A stretch of DNA of 45,276 bases from an uncultured Methanobrevibacter sp. (GCF_902788255.1 NZ_CADAJR010000021.1:1-45276), one strand, 5' to 3'. Positions 17,625-26,878 are shown, counted from the stretch's first letter. Notes: generated by a model not told the origin, from the sequence alone. Made by a program: numbers and translations.

Positions 17625-18404
17625 ATGAAAATATTCATCAAAACCGACAATTATAAAGAAATTGCCCTGAAAACAAGAGATGACTTAATCAGACATGCCA
17701 ATGACTTGGATATTGAGGTTACAAATGAAATCGGTGATGCCGACATAATCTTTTCCATTGGCGGTGACGGAACATTTCTAAAGACCGCAAGATTATCCGA
17801 CAAGCCAATAGTGGGAATTAATACCGGTACACTGGGCTATCTTACCGAAGTTAATCCTGAGGATATCAGATTGATTTTGAAAAATATTATTGAGGGTGAA
17901 TATTACATTGAAGACAGGATGATGCTTGAGGGAGAAATAATCAGAAATAACGGAGAAATCATTGAAATTCCCGAATCATTGAATGAGATAGCAATTTCTA
18001 AAAACATTTCCGGCGTCGTGAGGTTTGATGCAATAGTTGATGGCAAGCTTATAAACTCATATACAGCAGACGGGATTCTGGTCTGCACACCAACCGGCTC
18101 AACAGCATATAACCTCTCATGCGGAGGACCTATCGTTGATCCGACAGCTGAGATAATAACATTAACACCAATTGCTCCCCATACCGTAATAAACAGAAGC
18201 ATAATATTGTCAGACAATTCTACAATAGAAATTAAAATAAACGAACTTAGGGATGACACCACATCCTATGTTCTATATGACGGCATAGCAATTGAGGTAT
18301 TCAGTGATGATACAATAAAAATTAAAAAATCAGATAAGATTACCAGAATAATCAAGTTTGAAAACAGAAGTTTCATCGATACAATACGTGAAAAAATCAG
18401 TTGA
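17625..18404 (+). CDS. nadK: NAD kinase
   Basis: The enzyme phosphorylates NAD to NADP. All family motifs are present: the phosphate-binding GGDGTFLKTARL, then NTGTLGYLTEV, TPTGSTAYNLSCGGPIV and PHTVINRSIIL. The ORF could start as far up as 17532, but those 31 extra residues are hydrophobic and not like the family. The ATG at 17625 (MKIFIKTDNYKE) gives a normal 259-aa enzyme. An ATG two codons earlier is also possible. No inositol phosphatase domain is fused to it. The 3' end overlaps the convergent ferredoxin gene by 8 bp. Confidence 0.9.
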   Translation: MKIFIKTDNYKEIALKTRDDLIRHANDLDIEVTNEIGDADIIFSIGGDGTFLKTARLSDKPIVGINTGTLGYLTEVNPEDIRLILKNIIEGEYYIEDRMMLEGEIIRNNGEIIEIPESLNEIAISKNISGVVRFDAIVDGKLINSYTADGILVCTPTGSTAYNLSCGGPIVDPTAEIITLTPIAPHTVINRSIILSDNSTIEIKINELRDDTTSYVLYDGIAIEVFSDDTIKIKKSDKITRIIKFENRSFIDTIREKIS

Positions 18405-18666
18405 CTGTAATGCAGTCACTCGGACATATTGCAACGCAAACCCTGCAGCTTTTGCACACCTGCGCATCACGAACGGACATCACATCATCAGCAAGCATCA
18501 ACACATTGTTCGGACATGCAACTGAGCATTTTTCACATCCGTCACAGTCATCAACGTTAATGTCGATGTGACATTCCTCGACAACATCCTCTTTTTGCTT
18601 TTTTCCTCTTTTGAAAAATGAACCTAAACCCATAATGATATTTTGAACTTCATTGCTTATTATCAT
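18397..18666 (-). CDS. Ferredoxin, 2[4Fe-4S] type
   Basis: The 89-aa protein has two complete cluster motifs: CDGCEKCSVACP and CKSCRVCVAICP, each followed by the usual short strand. It is a soluble low-potential electron carrier. The N-terminal 20 residues after the second methionine are basic (GSFFKRGKKQKED). Two starts are possible: the ATG at 18664-18666, or the one at 18631-18633 (MGLGSFF). Neither has a clear ribosome binding site. The gene is monocistronic and its end overlaps nadK. Its redox partner is unknown. Confidence 0.85.
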   Translation of the reverse strand: MIISNEVQNIIMGLGSFFKRGKKQKEDVVEECHIDINVDDCDGCEKCSVACPNNVLMLADDVMSVRDAQVCKSCRVCVAICPSDCITVN

Positions 18667-18717
18667 TTGGTTTTGGTTTGATAATCATTAAATGTTTTTA
18701 AAAAAAAAAGAAGAACT

Positions 18718-19686
18718 TTATAAATTTTTATTATAAAATTCAATAATTTTGTCAAATGGAATGATGTCCATATCATCATAGAGGTCTGTGTGAACAGCTT
18801 CAGGGATGATCATCAGTTCCTTGTTGTCACCTGTCAGTTTCTCAAACTCATCTTTTGAGAAATAGCATGAGTGTGCCTTTTCCCCATGGATGATTAAAAC
18901 AGCAGACCTGATTTCATCGGAATATGCAATTATAGGCTGTGATATGAATGACATTGTACCTATTGCTGTCCATCCGTCATTGGAGTTGAGTGAACGTTTG
19001 TGATAACCCCTTTCGGTTTTATAGTAGTCATAATAGTCCTTTACAAAGAATGGCGCATCATCAGGAAGTGGATCGACTACACCCCCACCCATGGCATACT
19101 CGCCGTTTTTAAAGTCTTCGGTTCTCTGATTGTTGAGCATTACTTTCATTTCATATCTTGCATCCGCACTGTCTGCCTCGTCAAAATATCCTTTTGCGTT
19201 GATACGGGTCATGTTGTACATTGTTGAGGTTACAGTAGCCTTGATACGGGTGTCCAAGCTAGCCGCATTTAATGCCATTCCTCCCCATCCGCAGATACCG
19301 AGGATTCCAACCCTTTCTGCATCGACTTCATCGTTGGTGACCAAAAAGTCAACAGCAGCCTGGAAATCTTCTGTGTTGATGTCGGGAGATGCCATGTATC
19401 TTGGAAAACCTCCGCTTTCACCGGTGAATGACGGGTCAAAAGCTATTGTCAAAAATCCGTTTTCTGCAAGTTTTTGTGCATATAGTCCTGATGACTGTTC
19501 CTTGACTGCACCGAATGGACCGCAAACCGCAATTGCAGGCAATTTGTCTTCAGCTTCCAATGGTTTGTATAAATCAGCAGCCAATGTTATTCCGTATCTG
19601 TTGGTGAAAGTTACCTTTTCATGGTGTACTTTTTCTGATTTGGGAAATACCTTATCCCATTCGCTGGTTAAATTTAATTCTGACAT
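18718..19686 (-). CDS. Alpha/beta hydrolase
   Basis: The 322-aa protein has the alpha/beta hydrolase fold. The expected strand and loop order is visible: ADLYKPLEAEDKLPAIAVCGP, then DPSFTGESGGFPRY, then the nucleophile elbow region ERVGILGICGWGGMAL (residues about 140-155), and late LIIHGEKAHSCYF and IIPEAVHTDLYD with the probable catalytic acid and His. The elbow has Cys rather than Ser in the nucleophile position, as in dienelactone hydrolase relatives. The substrate is unknown. The gene is alone, with a T-rich end (18700-18717) but no clear hairpin. Confidence 0.8.
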   Translation of the reverse strand: MSELNLTSEWDKVFPKSEKVHHEKVTFTNRYGITLAADLYKPLEAEDKLPAIAVCGPFGAVKEQSSGLYAQKLAENGFLTIAFDPSFTGESGGFPRYMASPDINTEDFQAAVDFLVTNDEVDAERVGILGICGWGGMALNAASLDTRIKATVTSTMYNMTRINAKGYFDEADSADARYEMKVMLNNQRTEDFKNGEYAMGGGVVDPLPDDAPFFVKDYYDYYKTERGYHKRSLNSNDGWTAIGTMSFISQPIIAYSDEIRSAVLIIHGEKAHSCYFSKDEFEKLTGDNKELMIIPEAVHTDLYDDMDIIPFDKIIEFYNKNL

Positions 19687-19742
19687 AGTTAAGACTTTGT
19701 TAAAAATAGTATATAAAACTGTTGTAGTTTACAACAAAAAAG

Positions 19743-19780
19743 TAAAAAAAAAGTATTAGGTTTTAGAATTTTAAACCTAA
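19743..19780 (-). terminator. Hairpin and T-tract terminator of the flavoprotein gene
   Basis: A perfect 8-bp stem (19756-19763 with 19773-19780) spans the last codons and first base of the stop codon region, followed on the minus strand by a T-rich run (19755 down to 19743). Confidence 0.75.
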
Positions 19781-20305
19781 CTCGTATGCTTCTTTAAGTT
19801 TGTTTTCTTGTTCTTCTGCAACGATACCTGCAGGTCCTGCTGAACCGGCATCAACATGGCCAAGTACTTCATATCCGACGAATGCAAATGGTGAAGCTTT
19901 AGTCAGTTCAATGTACTGTCCATATGTTCCTTCAGGTTGGTTTTCAGTGAAAATCAATGCAGCCTTACCTGATAGGGATTCATCATTGAATTTTCCGATT
20001 TTATAGAAACGGTCAATGATAAGTTTACCTTGTGCAGTCATTTGACCATAGTAGATAGGTGTTGCAAATATTACACCGTCAGCATCGAGTAATGCCTGAA
20101 TAATTTCATTACCGTCATCTTTACGGATACATTCAGGGTTTTCAGCACAGTGCATGCATGCCTTACATGGTGCAATGTCACATTTTTCAAGGTAGTATTT
20201 TACTACTTCCCCGCCGTTTTCCTCAATACCTTTAATCATTTCATCCATTAATACATCACAGTTTCCACCTTTACGTGGACTTGCTTGAAGTGCGATAATT
20301 TTCAT
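19763..20305 (-). CDS. Iron-sulfur flavoprotein (NADPH-dependent FMN reductase fold)
   Basis: The protein (180 aa) has a flavodoxin-like fold: ALQASPRKGGNCDVLMDEM binds the FMN phosphate, and ATPIYYGQMTAQGKLIIDR is the second flavin loop. The compact cluster motif CKACMHCAENPEC fits the CX2CX2CX5C pattern of iron-sulfur flavoproteins of methanogens. These pass electrons from ferredoxin, often to deal with oxygen or hydrogen peroxide. I chose the ATG at 20303-20305, since GGAGAGAT lies shortly before it and the earlier methionine adds an unrelated tail. The gene is alone, with its own terminator. Confidence 0.88.
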   Translation of the reverse strand: MKIIALQASPRKGGNCDVLMDEMIKGIEENGGEVVKYYLEKCDIAPCKACMHCAENPECIRKDDGNEIIQALLDADGVIFATPIYYGQMTAQGKLIIDRFYKIGKFNDESLSGKAALIFTENQPEGTYGQYIELTKASPFAFVGYEVLGHVDAGSAGPAGIVAEEQENKLKEAYELGLKF

Positions 20306-20394
20306 TTTAAAATCTCTCCAAAATATTGTAATTAACAATATATATTTTAAACATTAAATAGATTATTGTAAAAATTATATCGATTTGATGAATT

Positions 20395-21420
20395 ATGGTA
20401 AAAATTTCAGTGATAGTTCCCGTATACAATACCGAAAGCTATCTAAGGCAGTGCATTGACAGCATTTTAAATCAGACATTTGAAGACATTGAAATAATCT
20501 GTGTAAATGACGGCTCAACCGACGGATCACTTGACATATTAACCGATTTTGAAAAAAGAGACACAAGGGTCAAGGTTTACACACAAGAAAATCAGGGTGT
20601 CGGAGTCGCCAGAAACAGGGGATTAGAATATGCCTGTGGAGAATATATGTACTTTATGGACAGTGACGATTATCTGAATGATAATGCGCTTGAGGACGTT
20701 TTAGATATTATAGAAGAAAAACATGCCGATTTTGTAATGTTTAAAATCAGAAACTTCAATGAAGACAGCGGCGAAATCATAGATGATGACTACTACAATA
20801 TGCCATACCTAAAAGAGGCAGTAGGGGATGAAACCTTCAACTATTCAGATGTTTCAAAAATGGCACTGAATTTATGTGTCTGCCAACCTGGAATCCTATT
20901 CAATCATGAATTCATCAGGGACATCAGATTTCCCGAAGGCCTGCTTTTTGAGGACAATGTCTTTTTTACAGAAGCACTTTTTAAGGCTAAAAGAATCGTA
21001 TTTTATGATGAATTTCTCTATAACCGAAGAAAGCATACAGAATCCACAACAACCCAAATAAGTCTAAAGTCACTGGATACAATCGATATAACAAACATGT
21101 TGCTTGATTTGTGTGATGAATACAATCATAGCCTGCATAAAAAAGAACTGTACTACAGGATTTTCATCAATATCTACAATATATTTAAAAAGGCGGATCC
21201 TGCATCAAAGGAAAAGTTGTTTGAAAAAATAAAAGAGAATTATCTGAAATACCAAGAGAAGTGGGAAGGCGACGATTACTTTAAAAATAAGTTAGACCCT
21301 AAATATAAACATATCTACAGCTGTGCGTTAAAATCAAAAAATGCAGATAAATTCGAGTCCTGTGTAGAAAGTTATGGAAAAGAATCCAGATTAAAAAAAT
21401 TAAGGAAAAAATTATTATGA
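20395..21420 (+). CDS. Family 2 glycosyltransferase
   Basis: The N-terminal 230 residues form a GT-A domain: ISVIVPVYNTESYL at the start, ICVNDGSTDGSLDIL near residue 36, ENQGVGVARNRGLEYA near 64, and the metal-binding MDSDDYL near 90. It moves a sugar from a nucleotide sugar to an unknown acceptor, possibly a wall or surface polymer. The C-terminal 100 residues are lysine-rich and helical. There is no membrane segment. It overlaps the nuclease gene by 4 bp (ATGA), so they share a transcript although their functions look unrelated. Confidence 0.88.
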   Translation: MVKISVIVPVYNTESYLRQCIDSILNQTFEDIEIICVNDGSTDGSLDILTDFEKRDTRVKVYTQENQGVGVARNRGLEYACGEYMYFMDSDDYLNDNALEDVLDIIEEKHADFVMFKIRNFNEDSGEIIDDDYYNMPYLKEAVGDETFNYSDVSKMALNLCVCQPGILFNHEFIRDIRFPEGLLFEDNVFFTEALFKAKRIVFYDEFLYNRRKHTESTTTQISLKSLDTIDITNMLLDLCDEYNHSLHKKELYYRIFINIYNIFKKADPASKEKLFEKIKENYLKYQEKWEGDDYFKNKLDPKYKHIYSCALKSKNADKFESCVESYGKESRLKKLRKKLL

Positions 21421-22121
21421 AGCTATCCAAATCAAAAATAAATACCTATCTCAAATGCCCATTGGAGTTTAAATTCCAGTATATTGATGAAATAGAGGTT
21501 GAGCCTAATGTCTATATGCAGATAGGCACCAATGTGCATCTGATTGCCGAGAAGTTCTCTGAAAAGTTCGGCGATGAACTGGACGGAGTTGACATTGAAA
21601 ATGAACTGGTTAAGATAGCTTTTGAAGAGAACCTATATGATCTGGACAACCACATCGAGAATCTGGCAACATTTTTCAGGGAAGTCTTTGTTGAAAGCGA
21701 CTACAAGCTGTTTTCACAGGAGGAGTACCTTCTTGATGAAACACATCGGTTTTCAGGAATATGCGACATCATTCTTGAGGATGAAAACGGTGATTTAGTG
21801 GTTGTCGACTACAAGACCGGAAATTCAAATTCATTTTCAAAGTATCGCCGTGAACTGTGCTATTATAAGTTGCTTGTTGAAAATGTCTGTGAAAGGGACG
21901 TTTCAAGTGTGGGAATATTCTTTACAAAAAACGGTCGTTTAAGGTTGCTTGATGTATGTGATGAGGAAAATAAGCGCAAGTTCCTTCATTCACGTGAGAT
22001 TGATGAGGCAATCGATACATTCTACCATGTCAGAAATGAAGTAAACAAGGGCAATTTCTATCCTAAAAGACAATTCTTATGCAAGTTCTGCACATATAAA
22101 CATATCTGTGATGCATACTGA
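21417..22121 (+). CDS. PD-(D/E)XK nuclease, RecB/Cas4-like, with iron-sulfur cysteines
   Basis: The 234-aa protein belongs to the PD-(D/E)XK superfamily of RecB-type nucleases. The N terminus LSKSKINTYLKCPLEFKF is typical. The catalytic residues are in FSGICDIIL (Asp) and VVVDYKTG (Asp and Lys). A cysteine at residue 14 and three at the end (CKFCTYKHIC) match the [4Fe-4S] clamp known from Cas4 and AddB. There are no CRISPR repeats or other cas genes in the window, so a general DNA repair role is more likely than spacer acquisition. It is coupled to the glycosyltransferase. Confidence 0.85.
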   Translation: MKLSKSKINTYLKCPLEFKFQYIDEIEVEPNVYMQIGTNVHLIAEKFSEKFGDELDGVDIENELVKIAFEENLYDLDNHIENLATFFREVFVESDYKLFSQEEYLLDETHRFSGICDIILEDENGDLVVVDYKTGNSNSFSKYRRELCYYKLLVENVCERDVSSVGIFFTKNGRLRLLDVCDEENKRKFLHSREIDEAIDTFYHVRNEVNKGNFYPKRQFLCKFCTYKHICDAY

Positions 22122-22814
22122 TTATTTTTTTGCAACAATTGTCATCCATTCTACCAGTTTATCGGTAAACGCCCGATGATTATAGTCATCAGCAATCCTT
22201 TTTACCTCACCATTGGACTTGACAATTTCCTCTTTGTTTTTTGCGTCCCTCAGATATACTGTAATTTCACCATAACCGTTGTTTTCTAAAAATTGAGTTA
22301 ACTCCTCATCATTATAAACGGTCATGTCTATGAGTTTTTGAGATATTTTCATAGGAAGATTGTCTGATCCGTTTGACTCCATTCCAATCAGGAATATTCC
22401 ACCAGGTTTTAAAACCCTTTTAACTTCACCAAATGCCTTTTCAATATCTGGCCAGAAATAGACTGTTTCAAATGCTGTTACAATGTCAAATTTGTCATCA
22501 TCAAACGGCAGGGACAACACATTTCCTTCAAGCACTTCAACCTTTCCCTTGCTGACGTATTCCTCATTGACCTCTCTTGACAGTTTGACACTTTCAATGC
22601 TGTAGTCAACGCCATATACCTTTTTTGCCTTTGATGCCATTCTGTTGATGTTAATTCCTCCACCGCATCCGACATCCAAGATTATATCGTCACTTTTGAT
22701 GTCCAAATGCATCAGGTTCCACAATGCCACTGGAGTGTGTTCCTTGTTCATAGATTTTAATTGTATGTTTCCAAGTTTTCCTTTCGGCTTTCTCATATTT
22801 TCAAAAATTCCCAT
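22122..22814 (-). CDS. Class I SAM-dependent methyltransferase
   Basis: Motif I appears as ILDVGCGGGININRMA (residues 42-57), followed by VYGVDYS (motif II), EVLEGNVLSLPFDDDKFDIV (motifs III/IV) and RVLKPGGIFLIG (motif V/VI). This is the general UbiE/methyltransferase-11 pattern and does not define the substrate. The 230-aa length is usual. It lies 4 bp downstream of the original end of the ICMT-like gene (see there), so the two methyltransferases are cotranscribed. Its 3' end directly abuts the end of the convergent nuclease gene. Confidence 0.85.
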   Translation of the reverse strand: MGIFENMRKPKGKLGNIQLKSMNKEHTPVALWNLMHLDIKSDDIILDVGCGGGININRMASKAKKVYGVDYSIESVKLSREVNEEYVSKGKVEVLEGNVLSLPFDDDKFDIVTAFETVYFWPDIEKAFGEVKRVLKPGGIFLIGMESNGSDNLPMKISQKLIDMTVYNDEELTQFLENNGYGEITVYLRDAKNKEEIVKSNGEVKRIADDYNHRAFTDKLVEWMTIVAKK

Positions 22815-22818
22815 GTTA

Positions 22819-23300
22819 TCATATCCTTAAGAACGGAACAAATCTTGATACATTTCTTGAATACTCGGCATAACTCTCACCGAATTTATCGAAAGCCACT
22901 TCTCTTCTGTTTTCATCATGGCTATTGTCAAAATAAGCCAGCATATTACAGGCAATATCAACAGATACAAATTATTGGAGATGAATGTCAAACCTGTCAC
23001 TGCATAAAGAAACGCAGCATAGATTGTGTGTCTAACCAAAGCGTAAATCCCTGTTGTGACCAGCTTGTTTGATTTGATATTTTTGTCGATTCTAGAGTTT
23101 AACACCGCAAGTAGCCAGAAAATGATTCCCAAAGTAATCAATACAATTCCAATAACTGCCATTATCAATCCGTTGGACTTAAATGCGGGAATCATATTGT
23201 AGTAGGACAACAAAATTACAGTTGCTGTTGCAATAATGATTGGAAAAATTAAAAATGGTCCCACTCCAAAAAGCGGCAGATGATTGTCCTTATCGTTCAT
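22819..23300 (-). pseudogene. ICMT-like integral membrane methyltransferase, frameshifted near its C terminus
   Basis: The protein has four or five membrane segments and the family region NKLVTTGIYALVRHTIYAAF, where the isoprenylcysteine methyltransferase/PEMT-like family binds SAM. In the present frame it reads EEKWLSINSVRVM and stops at 22827. In the next frame the same DNA encodes DKFGESYAEYSRNVSRFVPF, which is the classical end of this family, and stops at 22819-22821, just before the next gene. One base is missing near 22890-22895. It may be a true mutation or a sequence error. The start at 23298-23300 (MNDKDNH) is preferred; a TATA-like TTTATATC lies about 25 bp upstream of it. An upstream ATG exists at 23342. 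Confidence 0.8.
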
Positions 23301-23380
23301 ATATATTAATTTATACAAAATGATATAAATATTTTTAGGCATACCTAAATTTAAACAAAATTAAAAAAAATAAGTGAAGT

Positions 23381-25117
23381 TTAAGAGGAGGCCTCTTCAA
23401 CTTCTTCAAAGTCTACCTTTTCACCTAGTATTCTCAGTCCAACAAACATCACGATTACACCAGCAACCAATGAGACGTAGAACGGTACGCCTAAACCTGC
23501 TGGGATGTAACCAATGAGTATTGCTACTAAAGCAACGAATATTGCATAATAGATTTGTGTTTGAACGTGGTCAATGTGGTTACAGCTTGTACCCATAGAT
23601 GAAAGGATAGTTGTATCTGAGATTGGAGAACAGTGGTCTCCGAAAATTGCACCGGTCAATACTCCACTTGTACATACGATTGTGAAGTTCATGTCTCCGG
23701 TACTTACAGCCCATGCAAGAGGAATGGCCAATGGCATCAATATACTCATTGTACCGTATGCTGTACCTGTTGCAAATGAAATCAGCGCACCCAATATGAA
23801 AATCAGGGAAGGTACAATCCATGCAGGAATGGTACTGCTTAAAACACCAACAAGATAATCAGCGGTTCCAACTTCACCGATTACTCCACCAAGGGACCAT
23901 GCAAGAAGCAGGATTACACCGGTGATAACGATGGTTTTCATACCGCCGATCCATTCGGATATTGCATCTTCAATGGTGAGTATGCGTTCACCCACAGCCA
24001 TTACGATTGCAACGATGGATGCAAGAAGTGCAGCCTGGAAGAGTGCAACGGAAGCGTCAGATTGTGATAATGCTTCAAATATACCGTTGAATGATAACGG
24101 TGAAGTTTTCATCAAGGTAATGAGAGCTTGGTCTTCTCCACCTAAAATGGTGGTGTATCCGCTCCAGTAGAATGCTATCAATGCACCGATAATCAGTGTT
24201 CCAATAGGAATGATTGCATTCCAGACAGACAGTTTGATTCCTTCAACTGGTTTTACTTCATCAAAACCAGGTGCTTCAGGAACAACGATTTCTTCATCTT
24301 CTTTTCTGGCACGTGCTTTTTGTTCTGCTTTTTTCATCGGACCGAATTCATATAATGTAATTGCTGAGATTACAATGAATAAAAGGATAAATATATTGTA
24401 GAATCTGTATGGAATTGTTTGAAGGAATATTCCAAATCCGGTTACGTTGGTCACACCAACTGATTGGAAACCGGCAGCAATTAAACTGATTTCTAATCCA
24501 ATCCAGGTGGATATAATTGCAATTCCCGCTACAGGAGCTGCAGTTGCATCCACAACAAATGCCAATTTTTCTCTAGATACTTTAAGTTTGTCCATTACCG
24601 GCCTCATGATAGGACCGACAATCAATGAGTTTGCATAATCGTCAAAGAATACACATAATCCTAAAACCCATGTGAACAGTTGAGCTTTTCTTGGAGTGTC
24701 CGCCCTTTTAGCGAATGCGTCAGCAAGAGCCTTTGCCCCACCCATTTTTGTAATCAATTGGATTACTCCTCCAATGAGAAGACATTGGAGAATGATTCCT
24801 GCATTCCATGGATCTGCCATACAAGAAATAATCTGTGAACCTAAATCCAGGAAAGCATTGATTATAGTTGAGATGATGTTTAAATCATTGCAACATAACA
24901 TGAATTCCCCAACAAAAACACCGATGAATAATGACAATATTGTCTCTTTTGTAATAAATGCCAATGCTATAGCAACAAGTGGCGGTAATAATGTTAATAT
25001 TCCGAATCTAACGGAATTGTCAGCGTTTGCCGGTGTTGTTGAAATCCATAATGATAAAACAAAAAGGAGTATAATTGAAACAGCAGCAACTAATCCTAAT
25101 TTCATTTTCTCATTCAT
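23381..25117 (-). CDS. NhaC-family sodium/proton antiporter
   Basis: The 578-aa protein has about 12 membrane segments and fits the NhaC family. Typical stretches are LLPPLVAIALAFITKE near residue 43, FFDDYANSLIVGP (D159 and D160) and DATAAPVAGIAIISTWIG near 190, and GAIFGDHCSPISDTTILSS late in the protein. A charged loop near residues 260-290 (KKAEQKARARKEDEE) is cytoplasmic in most models. It exchanges Na+ for H+ and would tie into the sodium gradient used by methanogens. It is monocistronic, with GGTGTGAT before the ATG. Confidence 0.9.
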   Translation of the reverse strand: MNEKMKLGLVAAVSIILLFVLSLWISTTPANADNSVRFGILTLLPPLVAIALAFITKETILSLFIGVFVGEFMLCCNDLNIISTIINAFLDLGSQIISCMADPWNAGIILQCLLIGGVIQLITKMGGAKALADAFAKRADTPRKAQLFTWVLGLCVFFDDYANSLIVGPIMRPVMDKLKVSREKLAFVVDATAAPVAGIAIISTWIGLEISLIAAGFQSVGVTNVTGFGIFLQTIPYRFYNIFILLFIVISAITLYEFGPMKKAEQKARARKEDEEIVVPEAPGFDEVKPVEGIKLSVWNAIIPIGTLIIGALIAFYWSGYTTILGGEDQALITLMKTSPLSFNGIFEALSQSDASVALFQAALLASIVAIVMAVGERILTIEDAISEWIGGMKTIVITGVILLLAWSLGGVIGEVGTADYLVGVLSSTIPAWIVPSLIFILGALISFATGTAYGTMSILMPLAIPLAWAVSTGDMNFTIVCTSGVLTGAIFGDHCSPISDTTILSSMGTSCNHIDHVQTQIYYAIFVALVAILIGYIPAGLGVPFYVSLVAGVIVMFVGLRILGEKVDFEEVEEASS

Positions 25118-25178
25118 TTATTATCACACCATTTTCCTATACATTTGTTAAAATAATCTTAATAATTTTAAACAAAGA

Positions 25179-25200
25179 TAAGTTAATGAATATTAACTTA
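25179..25200. promoter_or_regulatory. Inverted repeat upstream of the NhaC gene
   Basis: A perfect 9-bp inverted repeat (25179-25187 with 25192-25200, spacer GAAT) lies about 60-80 bp before the NhaC start in the 201-bp AT-rich gap 25118-25318. It may be an operator. Nothing else clear is seen in that gap apart from T-rich sequence after the 25319 gene. Confidence 0.3.
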
Positions 25201-25318
25201 AAATGTACACTTTAATATTGGTTTTAATAGTATAAAAATATTATTTTATAAAAATAAATGAATAAAAATTATAATATTATATTTTTTTAAATAGAATATA
25301 TAATTATATAAAAAATAG

Positions 25319-26755
25319 TTAATTTTTTAAACAATCCTTATTAATTTTAGTTATAATTTCAACAAAATCTTCATCATCACCAAATTGTTTTAAATATTTT
25401 AAACAGATTTCATGAGGATTTGAGTCAGCGTTCTCATAAAAATACTTTTCAAAATCATTATAGTTAACAATATCCATTCCATATTTCTCCCAAAAATGCA
25501 AAGGATGATTATTTAGGAAAACATAACCTTCAGAAGTGATTTTATTGTCATTAAAGTAATTATTATCCCTTAAAAATGAATTCAATTTTTCCCACCTGAT
25601 GTTATATGTATGTTCAATAGTGAATATTGAATATTCAAGTTCTATTTTTGATTCAACCAACCTTAAGAATTTGTATGCGACGAAACGGATATCCTCCTTA
25701 AAATCACTTTCATGAGTGTTGACATATTCAAAGAGATTTTCCTCAGTCCTTTCGAGGTCGAATTCAAGATTGATACCACAGAAATGGCAGAACCTGTCAT
25801 GGTCATCAACAGGCATGCTGCAATATGGACAGACCTCGATGTGTGATGTTATTGTAGGTACAGGATTTTCATTGAAAAGATATTCCAGCCGGATCATAAG
25901 TGACTCGTTTAATATCATGCCCGCTTCGTATTCCTCTTTTATCTGCTGTTTGATTTTCAAGGCCTTTTCCCGTGTGACGTGGGCATCGTCAATCATGCTT
26001 TCTATGTAAATTGAGAAGTTGTCGTCATCACCTATTATCTCTTCAAGAGTGTAATTTTTAATGGCAAGGTTTTCCTCAAGTTTTAAAATGGTTTCCATTA
26101 GCTTTACGTCATTTTTCATGTAAAAATCTATGAGACTATCCACATATGCATCATCAACATGTTTAATCCCATCAAAGCGGAGGATGTCGTCATTCAAAGG
26201 GGCACTATATGCTATGGATTTGTTTTTCCAGTCAAGAATATGAATGCTTGAGCAAATGCTCAAATCATAAAAATGGGTTGACAGCTCCTCATTGTCATAA
26301 GCGGCATTGGACATCACATGGCTTCCTGGAATGACAAACTCAATGGCGCTTGCAACAATGTCGTCATTGACTTTCAAAGCAAAACCATATTTGATTAAAA
26401 GTTCAACGACAAAACGGGTCGGCTCCATTATGCTGGGCTTGTTGTGCTCCTCCATTGTCTTTTTCAGTTCGGACAAGAGCAACTTATTTCCCCTGTATTC
26501 CGGAAGTACATAAATATTGTTCAGTGCGGCGGTGATGAATTCCCTTGAAAAGTCGTATGAACAGAAGCCCACCACCTTTTTGTCATGGACAAGTTCCTTG
26601 AACAGATTGCATTCATTGTATTTCAATATGAAACCTTCGGATTTGATGGAATCCAGAATATATGGATAGTGCGCTTCAAGAATTTCCAAAACATCAAGTG
26701 CATTTTCACTTAAAAATACCTTTTGAGTATTGTCATCTTTAGTTATGATGTCCAT
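25319..26755 (-). CDS. GNAT-like N-terminal domain protein with zinc ribbon
   Basis: The first 150 residues look like a GNAT acyltransferase: KKVVGFCSYDF, then NNIYVLPEYRGNKLLLSELKKTM, where YRGNKL is the acetyl-CoA loop, then a short C-terminal strand pair. The middle part (about 160-300) is helical and unrecognised. A zinc ribbon follows near residues 308-330 (CPYCSMPVD, CHFCGINLE), then about 140 residues of a further helical domain. No acceptor is evident. The gene is preceded by ATTTATATAATATT as a probable TATA element and by two palindromes (26833-26878). Confidence 0.6.
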   Translation of the reverse strand: MDIITKDDNTQKVFLSENALDVLEILEAHYPYILDSIKSEGFILKYNECNLFKELVHDKKVVGFCSYDFSREFITAALNNIYVLPEYRGNKLLLSELKKTMEEHNKPSIMEPTRFVVELLIKYGFALKVNDDIVASAIEFVIPGSHVMSNAAYDNEELSTHFYDLSICSSIHILDWKNKSIAYSAPLNDDILRFDGIKHVDDAYVDSLIDFYMKNDVKLMETILKLEENLAIKNYTLEEIIGDDDNFSIYIESMIDDAHVTREKALKIKQQIKEEYEAGMILNESLMIRLEYLFNENPVPTITSHIEVCPYCSMPVDDHDRFCHFCGINLEFDLERTEENLFEYVNTHESDFKEDIRFVAYKFLRLVESKIELEYSIFTIEHTYNIRWEKLNSFLRDNNYFNDNKITSEGYVFLNNHPLHFWEKYGMDIVNYNDFEKYFYENADSNPHEICLKYLKQFGDDEDFVEIITKINKDCLKN

Positions 26756-26832
26756 TATTCTCCCTTTAAAAATGCTTTTTTTAATTAATAAGTATATAAG
26801 ATTTAATATTATATAAATTGTTCGATTAAAAA

Positions 26833-26878
26833 TTTAGTTTAAACTAAAAAAATAATGGTTATTTAGTTATAACTAAAT
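26833..26878. promoter_or_regulatory. Two tandem palindromes with a shared core
   Basis: TTTAGTTTAAACTAAA (26833-26848) is a perfect 16-bp palindrome. ATTTAGTTATAACTAAAT (26861-26878) is a perfect 18-bp palindrome with the same half site, TTTAGTT. Their centres are 29 bp apart, close to three helical turns. They lie 80-120 bp before the 26755 gene and after the end of the protease-adhesin. This looks like a pair of dimeric operator sites. The rest of 26756-26905 is AT-rich. Confidence 0.55.

Noticed and set aside
21417-22121. The PD-(D/E)XK nuclease as a CRISPR Cas4
   Set aside because: The cysteines and fold fit Cas4, but no repeats, cas1 or cas2 are in the window and the gene is coupled to a glycosyltransferase.
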